This document shows, piece after piece, positions 52,492-63,035 of a stretch of DNA of 64,000 nt; position 1 is the stretch's first letter; each line of letters opens with the position of its first letter. A program made the position numbers and the translations under genes. The stretch covers positions 374,019 to 438,018 of the forward strand of contig NZ_FNCJ01000004.1 in assembly GCF_900100735.1 (NCBI RefSeq). Direction: 5' to 3'. The stretch is from Paraburkholderia phenazinium (lineage in GTDB: Bacteria > Pseudomonadota > Gammaproteobacteria > Burkholderiales > Burkholderiaceae). Below the pieces are notes generated by a model. The model had not been told where the DNA came from, did not search any database, and saw only the letters and a list, made by a program, of their open reading frames with translations.

Positions 52492-53728
52492 AAAAATCTC
52501 CGTTCCGATACAAATGCTGGCCGCCCTGGTCCTAGGTGTTTTGACCGGATTTCTTGCCCCGAGTGTTGGTGGGAAAATTGCCTTTCTCGTCACAATTTTT
52601 GGACATGCTATCAAGATGGTAGTCATGCCACTGATTTTGCTGTCCGTCACCGTCGGCGTGTTCAAGATGGGTGTGGAACGCGGGCGTCTCGGCAGAACGA
52701 CGGTACTGTGCATTGGGTTTTTCGTGGCGATGACGCTGTTTTCAAGCGTCCTCGGCCTCGGGCTGAACATGTTCTTCCGGCCCGGTCTTGGGGCGGGTCT
52801 CGCTCAGACTGCGGCGATGCCCGCGGATCTGGCTCATGACATCGACTGGACGAAGTTCCTGGTCGACCTGGTGCCCGCCAATATCGTGGCGGCGCTCGCG
52901 GCAGGCAATTCACTGCCGGTGCTCGTCTTTGGCGTACTGCTAGGTTCCGCGTTATCGGCAATAGAGGAGCGGGCCGCGCCCCTCATCGCCGTGCTCGAGT
53001 CCATGCTGGCCGCTCTATTCAAAATGATCCAGTGGATTATCGGACTCTCGCCGCTCGCCATTTTCGCGGGGATGGCGGCCTTGCTGGGCGCAAAGGGCCT
53101 CTCCGGCATCGCGCCGCTGATCAAACTGCTCGGTATTGCCTATCTCGGCATGGCCATTCTTGCCCTGGTACTCAGCCTGATTGTGAGGCTGATCGGTCTG
53201 TCGCCGCTCGCGCTGATCAAGCATGTGAGTGAGCCGCTGATTCTCGCCTTCACCACACGCTCGTCGGAAATCACGTTTCCGGTTCATTTGAAGAAGCTCA
53301 ACGAAATCGGAGTTCCGTCTACCGTCGCCTCGACGATCCTGCCGCTATCGTACGTATTCAATCGCGATGGGGCCGTGCTCTATACCGCTCTGGCTGTGGG
53401 CTATATGGCAGACGCCTATCACCTCGCCTGGACGTGGTCGGTGATGCTGACGATTGTGGTGCTGGCGATCGTCACAATCGATGGAGCCGCGAGCGTTCCG
53501 TCCGGCGCAGTCGTCGCGATCACCGTCATCCTGGCTGCAGTCGGCTTGCCTGCGGAGGCCGTCGTGCTGATTCTCGGAATCGACGCGTTCTTCGACATGG
53601 GCCGAACCGCCCTCAATGTCTACGGCAGTAGCGTTGCGACAGTGGTCGCGATGCGTGTGTCGGGCGAGCTCCGCCCACGATCGGATCAGGTCCTGGCGAG
53701 AGAACCATCTCGCGGCGTGATTGGGTAA
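52475..53728 (+). CDS. Dicarboxylate/amino-acid:cation symporter (DAACS)
   Basis: A 417-residue elevator-type transporter like GltP/DctA. Hairpin 1 TRSSEITFPV (about 261-270), TM7 FNRDGAVLY, hairpin 2/TM8 GIDAFFDMGRTALNVYG with the Arg-Thr-Asn set that grips the acidic side chain. The Arg in DMGRT suggests a dicarboxylate or acidic amino-acid substrate. ATG lies 17 bp inside gntR, so the two are coupled, implying the regulator senses the imported compound. Confidence 0.93.
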   Translation: MNLQTKKISVPIQMLAALVLGVLTGFLAPSVGGKIAFLVTIFGHAIKMVVMPLILLSVTVGVFKMGVERGRLGRTTVLCIGFFVAMTLFSSVLGLGLNMFFRPGLGAGLAQTAAMPADLAHDIDWTKFLVDLVPANIVAALAAGNSLPVLVFGVLLGSALSAIEERAAPLIAVLESMLAALFKMIQWIIGLSPLAIFAGMAALLGAKGLSGIAPLIKLLGIAYLGMAILALVLSLIVRLIGLSPLALIKHVSEPLILAFTTRSSEITFPVHLKKLNEIGVPSTVASTILPLSYVFNRDGAVLYTALAVGYMADAYHLAWTWSVMLTIVVLAIVTIDGAASVPSGAVVAITVILAAVGLPAEAVVLILGIDAFFDMGRTALNVYGSSVATVVAMRVSGELRPRSDQVLAREPSRGVIG

Positions 53729-53831
53729 CGTTCCGGGCGACGTCGTGCTGGACGGATAAACAAGCGGTTGATGCAGGTGTTGCGAGCACCGGCATCAACC
53801 TCACCACAGAAGCTTTAACAAGAGAATCCCC

Positions 53832-54425
53832 ATGGCTGCCGCTATTCTAAGGCAACATCGGCATCGCGAAGCCGTGCATGGCTTCGCGGCCACAACCTGC
53901 TCCTTGCTGTCCGGTGCGAAGCGCCAGGATCCAACTGCCGACGGACATGCCACGTCGCGACACTGCGGGATCGCCACACCAACACCTGCATCGGTCGTCC
54001 AGGGCAACGGTCATTCGGTCCAGCAAACGTATTTTCTTTGTAGCGACGACCGTGCGCTGCCGCTTTATGGCTCGATGAAGGATGCGCCAGAGGGGCTATA
54101 TCTCGGCCTGCTCCATGGCCGTAACCACCTCGATAGCCACCTGGACAAACTGGGCTACCCGGGCCCGGCCATCGGTCCGCTGCGTCACGTAAGGACCGCG
54201 TATGCCGCCCATCTCTACCTGCGCTTCGCGGATTGGGCGACTGCGAAATTGTTCTTCCCGGGGGCGTGCGCGCCGCAAGGACAGGACCCCGTTATCGGCC
54301 TGCAGGATGAGATCGTCATCGATATCGTAGAAAGCACGATTCCGTATGACGGACGGTTCTTCGGCGACTGGACGGTGTTTTATCACGCGGCATGCGTCGG
54401 TGAGCCGCATGGACGATGCGGTTGA
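53832..54425 (+). CDS. Hypothetical protein
   Basis: A 197-residue open frame. The N-terminal 60 residues are low in structure and may be non-coding or an extension; the rest (QQTYFLCSDDRALPLYGSMKDAPEGLYLGLLHGRNHLDSHLDKLGYPGPAIGPL onward, to DGRFFGDWTVFYHAA) looks like a genuine folded protein. No signal peptide, membrane segment or known family. It follows the symporter on the same strand. Confidence 0.6.
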   Translation: MAAAILRQHRHREAVHGFAATTCSLLSGAKRQDPTADGHATSRHCGIATPTPASVVQGNGHSVQQTYFLCSDDRALPLYGSMKDAPEGLYLGLLHGRNHLDSHLDKLGYPGPAIGPLRHVRTAYAAHLYLRFADWATAKLFFPGACAPQGQDPVIGLQDEIVIDIVESTIPYDGRFFGDWTVFYHAACVGEPHGRCG

Positions 54426-54443
54426 ATAGCAAAGACACATGGC

Positions 54444-54479
54444 AAAAAGCCCCGCAGAATTTCTTCTGCGGGGCTTTTT
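54444..54479. terminator. Bidirectional Rho-independent terminator
   Basis: AAAAAGCCCCGCAGAA with TTCTGCGGGGCTTTTT, four-base loop. It serves the plus-strand gene and, on the minus strand, the tRNA-Ser gene 8 bp away. Confidence 0.85.
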
Positions 54480-54486
54480 AGAATCT

Positions 54487-54577
<91 letters not shown>

Positions 54578-54723
54578 GGATACTGCCTTACTGCCTCTCC
54601 GGTATTGGTCGGCGACCGGAGAAGCGAGGATTATAGAACATTTTTTGAATTTTACAAGCCCTCTTCCGAACAAATTTCGAGGCTCGGAAAATTCGCAGGT
54701 CCTGAACGGCGGCGAGGCGCCGT

Positions 54724-57404
<2,681 letters not shown>

Positions 57405-57598
57405 GGCGTTTTGTGGATAATCTCGGCTTTCCGGCATGGCTCGGCCACCTGAGGCGAGCCCAGCAGGACGCGCGCCCGGCCAGCGAAAAAGCTGGCGCGC
57501 AGGCTGCGGCACGGTCATGCATTATGACAGTGACAGCGCCGTGACGAGCCGGACGTGTGCGCAAGCTGAGATTCGCCACCCAACAGGAACAACACCAG

Positions 57599-58915
57599 AT
57601 GGCACAAGATCCACTCGCCGGCGACGCCGGTTCCACCTACGCACCGCTCACGCCGGTGCCCGACGCGCGCCGCGCGTTTCGCACCGGCGACGCCTTCGCG
57701 TTGTGGTTCTCGCTCGGCATCGGCCTGCTGGTCGCCCAGGCGGGCGCCCTGCTGGTGCCGGGGCTGTCGCTGCCGCATGCACTGGCGGCCATCGGCATCG
57801 GCAGCGTGATCGGCGTGGTGCTGCTCGCGCTCGCCGGCGTGATCGGCACTGATACGGGTCTCGCCGCGATGTCGTCGTTGCGGCCCACACTGGGCGTGCG
57901 CGGCGCCTCGGTGCCCGCCGTGCTTAATGCCGTGCAACTGGTCGGCTGGGGCTCGTTCGAAGTGATCGTGATGCGCGATTCCGCCGATGCGCTCGCCAAG
58001 CAGGCCTTTCACCTGTCGATGCCGCTCATCTGGACCATCGTCTTCGGCCTGCTCGCGACGCTGCTGGCGATCAGCGGCCCGCTGTCGTTCGTGCGGCGCT
58101 TTTTGCGGACCTGGGGCATCTGGCTGCTGCTCGCAGGCGCCGCGTGGCTGTCGTGGAATCTGCTGGCCAGGCATGACCTGGCGGCGCTGATGCGGCGCCC
58201 CGGCACCGGCGACATGTCGTTCGGCGGCGCAATCGACCTGGTCGTCGCGATGCCGTTGTCGTGGCTGCCGCTGATCGCCGATTACACGCGCTTCGGCCGC
58301 CGCGCCGGCGAATCGTTCCGCGGCACCTTGCTCGGCTACGGGATTGCGAATCTCTGGTTTTACGCACTCGGCGCAATCTACGGCCTCGCGGCAGGCGGCG
58401 GCGATGCGCTGCTGACCGGCGCGCTGGCGCAAGCGGGCGGCGGCCTTGCACTGCTGCTGATCCTGATCGACGAAGTGGACAACGCCTTCGCCGATATCCA
58501 CTCGGCGGCCGTCTCGACCGGCACGTTCTGGACCCGCGCGACGGTGCCGCTGCTGTCGGCCGCGTTCGGTGCGCTGTGCACGGCGATCGCCCTGCTCGTG
58601 CCGATGGCGAAGTACCAAAACTTCCTGCTGCTGATCGGCTCGGTGTTCGCGCCGCTATTCGGGGTCGTGCTGGTGGACCACTTCATCGTGCGCAAGCGCC
58701 GCATCGAAGCGGCCGCGCTCGGCGACCTGCAGGGCCGCTACGGCTTCTCGGGCGGATGGCATCTGAGCGCTTTCATCTCGTGGGCGATCGGGATCGGCGC
58801 CTATCAGGCCATCAATCAATGGCTGCCGAATCTCGGCGCGACGCTGCCCGCTCTCGCAATCGGCGCGCTCTGCTATTTCGCTATGGTGTCGGCGCGCAAA
58901 ACCGCCTACGCGTAA
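57599..58915 (+). CDS. NCS1-type cytosine/hydroxymethylpyrimidine permease (CodB/CytX-like)
   Basis: A 438-residue inner-membrane permease with about 12 helices. It starts with an NCS1-typical amphipathic N terminus (RRAFRTGDAFALWFSLGIGLLVAQAGALLVP), and the LNAVQLVGWGSFEVIVM segment is like CytX and CodB. CytX carries the thiamine precursor HMP; CodB carries cytosine. No thiamine riboswitch or thi gene was found nearby, so the substrate is uncertain. ATG at 57599 is behind CAGGAACAAC. Divergent from rarA. Confidence 0.85.
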   Translation: MAQDPLAGDAGSTYAPLTPVPDARRAFRTGDAFALWFSLGIGLLVAQAGALLVPGLSLPHALAAIGIGSVIGVVLLALAGVIGTDTGLAAMSSLRPTLGVRGASVPAVLNAVQLVGWGSFEVIVMRDSADALAKQAFHLSMPLIWTIVFGLLATLLAISGPLSFVRRFLRTWGIWLLLAGAAWLSWNLLARHDLAALMRRPGTGDMSFGGAIDLVVAMPLSWLPLIADYTRFGRRAGESFRGTLLGYGIANLWFYALGAIYGLAAGGGDALLTGALAQAGGGLALLLILIDEVDNAFADIHSAAVSTGTFWTRATVPLLSAAFGALCTAIALLVPMAKYQNFLLLIGSVFAPLFGVVLVDHFIVRKRRIEAAALGDLQGRYGFSGGWHLSAFISWAIGIGAYQAINQWLPNLGATLPALAIGALCYFAMVSARKTAYA

Positions 58916-58929
58916 CGATAGACAACTCG

Positions 58930-58952
58930 ACGGCCCGTGCAACGCGGGCCGT
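58930..58952 (+). terminator. Hairpin after the permease gene
   Basis: ACGGCCCG with CGGGCCGT, seven-base loop; followed by CTGCCTGCTTTT. Weak T tract, possible terminator. Confidence 0.45.
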
Positions 58953-59163
58953 CTGCCTGCTTTTCCGGGCGCCGCATTCTCCTCCCTGCGCTACACCCGC
59001 CCCCCGAAATTCCGTTCGTCCTATAACTTCCGTTCAGGGTGCGGAAGGCCTCCCAGCATGGTGTAGTGACTATCTGGCGCGCACATTTGCGAGATAGATT
59101 CACTCACCTTTCTTGATTTCCGAAAACGAATCACTGACGCATTTCGGCGTGCCTCCATCAAGA

Positions 59164-59185
59164 TTGGTTGTCACTTGACAACCAA
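59164..59185. promoter_or_regulatory. 22-bp perfect palindrome before the HicA-like gene
   Basis: TTGGTTGTCA-CT-TGACAACCAA, perfect ten-base arms, 28 bp before the first gene of the pair. TTGACA at 59175-59180 inside it makes a good -35, with TAAGAT 17 bp later at 59198-59203. The predicted start falls only a few bases before the ATG, so the transcript might be nearly leaderless or another promoter is used. Confidence 0.7.
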
Positions 59186-59213
59186 CATCCCAAAACTTAA
59201 GATGAGGTCATTG

Positions 59214-59507
59214 ATGATTCGAGGGACGCACTCCAAGAAGGAAGTAGAAGACGCACTGGCCTATGCCGAAGCATCCGGTTGGCGCGTCAAGAGCGGCGGC
59301 AAAGGGCACGCCTGGGGAAAAATGTACTGTCCGTACAACGACTCGGAATGCCGGTGCGGAGAGTTCTGCATCACCAGTGTCTGGAGCACGCCCAAGAATC
59401 CAGGGAATCACGCCCGGCTTCTCAGAAGGGTGGTCGAGAATTGCACGACACATCGGCACAAGCGTGCGCCGCAAGGCACACGTCAGCACGCCGACAAGCA
59501 GGAGTAA
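59214..59507 (+). CDS. HicA-like toxin candidate, 97 aa
   Basis: MIRGTHSKKEVEDALAYAEA starts a 97-residue basic protein. The pattern resembles HicA: helix, strand with GWRVKSGGKGHAWGKM (His32 where HicA has its catalytic His in GSHH), strand, and a C-terminal helix WSTPKNPGNHARLLRRVVENC. It carries extra Cys (CPYNDSECRCGEFC) and a charged tail, so it is a divergent relative, perhaps binding metal. GAGGT lies 8 bases before the chosen ATG. It is followed 3 bp later by a DNA-binding partner, as in toxin-antitoxin pairs. Confidence 0.7.
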   Translation: MIRGTHSKKEVEDALAYAEASGWRVKSGGKGHAWGKMYCPYNDSECRCGEFCITSVWSTPKNPGNHARLLRRVVENCTTHRHKRAPQGTRQHADKQE

Positions 59508-59510
59508 ATA

Positions 59511-60035
59511 ATGGAATACGACTTCACGCTGAAATACCAGCTGGCAGCAGAAGACTGCGACCACGACGAGATCGTCGAACGCCTCGCTGAAGCAGGATGC
59601 GACGACGCAACCATCGGCATCGGGCTGCCGGGGCGCATCGCGCTCGTCTTCGCTCGCGAAGGCTCCAGCGCACTTCAGGCGCTCATGAGCGCGCTCGAAG
59701 ACGTGAAGCGCGCCGTGCCGTCCGCGCGCCTCGTCGAAGCCGCGCCGGACTTCGTTGGCCTCACGGATGTCGCCGACGTCGCTGGTGTGTCGCGCCAAAA
59801 CATGCGCAAGCTGATGCTCAGCCATGCGGCGGACTTCCCGATCCCGGTCCATGAGGGCAACCCGTCGGTGTGGCATTTGTGGGACGTCCTTGCGTGGTTA
59901 AACACACGCGGTGGCTACGACATCAAGCCGGACATCCTCGAAGTGTCAAAATCCGCCAAGCAGGTCAACCTGGCAAAAGAAGCGCGCGAACTCGAGCCGC
60001 AGGTCAATCGCCAGCTTGAAGCCCTGGTTGCATAA
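59511..60035 (+). CDS. DNA-binding partner protein (antitoxin candidate), 174 aa
   Basis: A 174-residue two-part protein. Residues 1-75 look like a small alpha/beta domain (MEYDFTLKYQLAAEDCDHDEIVERLAEAGCDDA, then ALVFAREG), perhaps the toxin-binding part, similar in place to HicB. Residues about 80-125 hold a helix-turn-helix (VGLTDVADVAGVSRQNMRKLML) of MerR/AlpA type, then a WHLWDVLAWL segment and a charged helix. AGGAGTAAATA precedes the ATG. Stop of the first gene is 3 bp upstream. The palindrome at 59164 is a likely binding site. Confidence 0.7.
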   Translation: MEYDFTLKYQLAAEDCDHDEIVERLAEAGCDDATIGIGLPGRIALVFAREGSSALQALMSALEDVKRAVPSARLVEAAPDFVGLTDVADVAGVSRQNMRKLMLSHAADFPIPVHEGNPSVWHLWDVLAWLNTRGGYDIKPDILEVSKSAKQVNLAKEARELEPQVNRQLEALVA

Positions 60036-60044
60036 GGCCTCACC

Positions 60045-60076
60045 GCGCTTCAGCGCTTCAGCGCTTCAGCGCTTCG
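60045..60076. repeat. Tandem 8-bp repeat at the end of speB
   Basis: Four consecutive units of GCGCTTCA (the last is GCGCTTCG) at 60045-60076. They span the speB stop codon (60066-60068, minus strand), so the number of units would change only the downstream part. Confidence 0.9.
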
Positions 60077-61064
60077 CGGGGCGATATTCCACGCCCGGCA
60101 ACACACAGAGCAGTTCGAATGCGAGGTTAGCGCCCAACAGCGCGGTCGTCCCGAATGGATCGTATGGCGGCGCAACCTCGACGAGATCGCAGCCCACAAT
60201 GTTCAGGCCACGCGAGCCGCGAATAATCTCCAGCGCTTGCGGAACGGTCAAGCCGGCAATCTCGGGCGTACCGGTGCCGGGGGCAAACGCAGGATCGATC
60301 CCGTCAATATCGAACGTGATATACACCGGCGCACCCCCCATCCGTTCGCGCGCGCGTGACATAAGCGGCACCAGCGACTGGTTCCAGCACGCTTCGGCCT
60401 GCACCACCTCGAAACCCTGGTCGCGGCACCAGTCGAAGTCCTCCGCTTCGTAGCCAGTGCCGCGCAGCCCGATCTGCACCACACGCTCGCAATCCAGCAA
60501 GCCCTCTTCCACCGCCCGGCGGAACGGTGTGCCGTGGGTGATCTTCTCGCCCATCATCGTATCGTTGACGTCCGCATGCGCGTCGACGTGAATCAGCCCC
60601 ACCTTGCCGTGCTTGCGGTGGATCGCACGCAGGATCGGCAGTGCGATGGTGTGGTCGCCGCCGAGCGTGATCGGCTTCGTGCCGTGCTGGAGGATCTCGT
60701 CGTAGGCGGTTTCGATACGCGTGATCGAATCGAGCAGGTTGTATGGGTTGATGGCCACGTCGCCCAGATCCGCCACGCGCAGCGAATCGAACGGCGCGGC
60801 GCGCGTGGCCATGTTGTACGGTCGCAGCAGCACCGATTCGCTGCGGATCTGGCGCGGCCCGAAACGCGCACCGGTACGGTTCGAGGTGCCGAGGTCGAAC
60901 GGCACGCCCACGAAACATGCATCCAGCCCTTCCGCCGAACCGACATTCGGCAAGCGCATCATCGTTGCAATGCCGCCGCAGCGGGGCATGACATTGCCGG
61001 ACAGCGGCTGGGGACGTTCGGTGAGGTCGGGAGAAATAAAGGAGGAGGTATTCATCATATTCAT
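60066..61064 (-). CDS. speB: Agmatinase / ureohydrolase
   Basis: A 332-residue ureohydrolase. The binuclear manganese site is complete: GGDHTIALP, DAHADVND and FDIDGIDPAFAPGTGTPE. It splits agmatine to putrescine and urea, or a related guanidino acid (guanidinobutyrase/guanidinopropionase), which the divergent LysR gene would fit. The length and RFGPRQIRSES motif match the agmatinase branch. Start MNMMNTSS; a few residues shorter is possible. Confidence 0.9.
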   Translation of the reverse strand: MNMMNTSSFISPDLTERPQPLSGNVMPRCGGIATMMRLPNVGSAEGLDACFVGVPFDLGTSNRTGARFGPRQIRSESVLLRPYNMATRAAPFDSLRVADLGDVAINPYNLLDSITRIETAYDEILQHGTKPITLGGDHTIALPILRAIHRKHGKVGLIHVDAHADVNDTMMGEKITHGTPFRRAVEEGLLDCERVVQIGLRGTGYEAEDFDWCRDQGFEVVQAEACWNQSLVPLMSRARERMGGAPVYITFDIDGIDPAFAPGTGTPEIAGLTVPQALEIIRGSRGLNIVGCDLVEVAPPYDPFGTTALLGANLAFELLCVLPGVEYRPAKR

Positions 61065-61140
61065 CGTGCTTCGGCAATGAGAAAGCTCGCCAGCAAAGAC
61101 CGCGTCAAATCGGCCAATTGGCTGGATGAATTCTCATTTT

Positions 61141-61170
61141 TGAGCACTTCACATCAATATAAAATGCTCA
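61141..61170. promoter_or_regulatory. Inverted repeat between speB and lysR
   Basis: TGAGCA (61141-61146) and TGCTCA (61165-61170) separated by 18 bp, in the divergent promoter of speB and its LysR regulator. Candidate LysR recognition half-sites; spacing is wider than the classic T-N11-A. Confidence 0.4.
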
Positions 61171-61213
61171 CGGAATAAACCTCACATCGATTGATAGCGA
61201 TGTATCCACGCCC

Positions 61214-62134
61214 ATGTTCTCGCAACTCACCGATCTCGACCTGCGCCTGATCCGCGTTTTCCTCGCAATCGTCGACGCCGGCGGCGTCTCGCCGGCCCAG
61301 GCAACGCTGAACGTTGGTCAATCGACCATCAGCACCCAGCTTGCGACGCTGGAGACGCGCCTCGGCTACCGGCTGTGCGAGCGCGGCCGCAGCGGTTTCA
61401 GCCTGACGGCGCGCGGCGAGCAGTTCATCGAGGCGGCGCGAGCGCTGCTCGCCGCCGTCGATACCTTCGGCATGCAGGCGCGCAATGTCGGCCGCAAGCT
61501 GGTCGGCACGCTCGACATCGGCATGATCGGGCACACGCCGGTGTCGGCGAGCGCACGCATCAGCAATGCGATCGGGCGGTTTCGCACGCGCGATCAGTCC
61601 GTGCGGTTTTCGATTCTGGTGCGCTCACCCGGCGAGTTGGAGGAACTGCTGTTGAATGGGCGAATACAGGTGGGAATTGGCTATTTCTGGCACCGGGTGC
61701 CGTCGCTCGAATACACGGAGGTGTTTGCCGAGGATCAGTTCGCCTATTGCGCAAACGGCCATCCCCTGTTCGCGCGCGCCGGCGAGGTGGCGCCAGCGGA
61801 AGCCGCCCAGCATGAGTGGGCGTGGCGCAGCTATCCGCTGCCCGAGGCCGAAAGTTCGACGACACCGCACAACGTAACGGCCGTGGCCGACAACATGGAG
61901 GCAGTCGCGATGCTGGTGCTGTCGGGCCATCACCTCGGCTATCTGCCGGGGCATTTCGCGGCGCCATACGTGAAGGAGGGCTTGCTGGCCGCGCTAAACC
62001 CGGCGCAGATGAAGTACCGCGTGGCGTTCCATATGGTCACGCGAGCGCGCCAGCATCGCAGCGATATCGTCGAAGCGTTTATCGACGATATGAAAGCCGC
62101 GCATCCGCCGCGCGGCGATGAAGCTGACGAATAG
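61214..62134 (+). CDS. LysR-family regulator divergent from speB
   Basis: A 306-residue LysR protein. The helix-turn-helix (GGVSPAQATLNVGQSTISTQLATLETRLGYRLCERG) is at about 23-60, with the effector domain behind it. The divergent position makes agmatine or a guanidino compound its likely effector and speB its target. No clear ribosome site before the ATG. Confidence 0.9.
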   Translation: MFSQLTDLDLRLIRVFLAIVDAGGVSPAQATLNVGQSTISTQLATLETRLGYRLCERGRSGFSLTARGEQFIEAARALLAAVDTFGMQARNVGRKLVGTLDIGMIGHTPVSASARISNAIGRFRTRDQSVRFSILVRSPGELEELLLNGRIQVGIGYFWHRVPSLEYTEVFAEDQFAYCANGHPLFARAGEVAPAEAAQHEWAWRSYPLPEAESSTTPHNVTAVADNMEAVAMLVLSGHHLGYLPGHFAAPYVKEGLLAALNPAQMKYRVAFHMVTRARQHRSDIVEAFIDDMKAAHPPRGDEADE

Positions 62135-62139
62135 GACGC

Positions 62140-62856
62140 TTAGCCGTTGATCACATCCGCGCCCTTAGGCACCGTGAACTTGAACGCATCCGCGGGCAGC
62201 GGCGGATTCTTCTGGATGTTCGAGAACGTCAGCAAGGTCACGTTGCCGAACACATCGTGCAGTTCCATGGCTTGCAAATTGCCGTCGCGAAAGCCAATGC
62301 CAACGCTTTGGAACTGTGTGTCTTTCGCCTTCGGAATCAGCTCGAGCCAGTCGATGCCAGCCTTCACGCCCGCGTCGCGCAGCGTGAAGTTCTTGTCCAG
62401 ATCGTTGCTGCCGAACAGGATCGCCGCCGGGCTTGCGCCCAGCGCGCCGCCGAGCGCGCGCACCGTCACCTGGTTCAGGTCCTTGTCGTAGACGTAGAGC
62501 TTGTCGCCATCGGCCTGCAGGATCTGTTCATACGGCTTCTCATACGACCAGATGAACTTGCCCGGACGCGCGAACACGAATGTGCCGCTCGACGTGGTGT
62601 TTTTCGGCATGACCTGTGCGGCATCGCTTGCGCCTTGTGCCTTGCTCGGCGCGCGAACTTCCTGCTGCACGAAATCGCCGCGTGCCGAATGAACCTGCGC
62701 GACAAACGCCTTCAACTGCTCGGTGCCGCTTGCGAACGCCTGCTGCGCGACCAGCAGCGATGCACCGATCGCCACGCTGCCCACGCTGCGCGCAAGCGTT
62801 CGGACCAGATGACCCAAGCGGCCAGAATGGGCGCGGGGCCCGGCGTATTGCTGCAT
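62140..62856 (-). CDS. lolA: Outer-membrane lipoprotein carrier protein LolA
   Basis: A 238-residue periplasmic chaperone that ferries lipoproteins from LolCDE to LolB. Signal peptide about 1-44 (long N-region, then cut after AFASG region); mature part with [11 protein letters not shown], the [38 protein letters not shown] strands of the LolA fold. AGGGAGAAAAAT precedes the ATG. It lies downstream of ftsK on the same strand, a usual arrangement. Confidence 0.94.
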   Translation of the reverse strand: MQQYAGPRAHSGRLGHLVRTLARSVGSVAIGASLLVAQQAFASGTEQLKAFVAQVHSARGDFVQQEVRAPSKAQGASDAAQVMPKNTTSSGTFVFARPGKFIWSYEKPYEQILQADGDKLYVYDKDLNQVTVRALGGALGASPAAILFGSNDLDKNFTLRDAGVKAGIDWLELIPKAKDTQFQSVGIGFRDGNLQAMELHDVFGNVTLLTFSNIQKNPPLPADAFKFTVPKGADVING

Positions 62857-63035
62857 ATTTTTCTCCCTGAATTGAATCGGACCGAGGTCTGAGGCGGCGC
62901 AACGCTGGGTAAGCGTCGCCGCCGGTCTATGTTGGGTGGGCTGCCGTAGCGGCTGCCGGGAAAGGCCCGGCTTCGGAGCCACGGGCCGGCCGGGGCGCTC
63001 GCACAGCGGGCGCCACTGGCTTCACTGCCGGCCGC

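Noticed and set aside
57405-57598. Possible thiamine riboswitch ahead of the CytX/CodB-like permease
   Set aside because: The conserved TPP-riboswitch segments (CTGAGA and the pyrophosphate helix) were not found.
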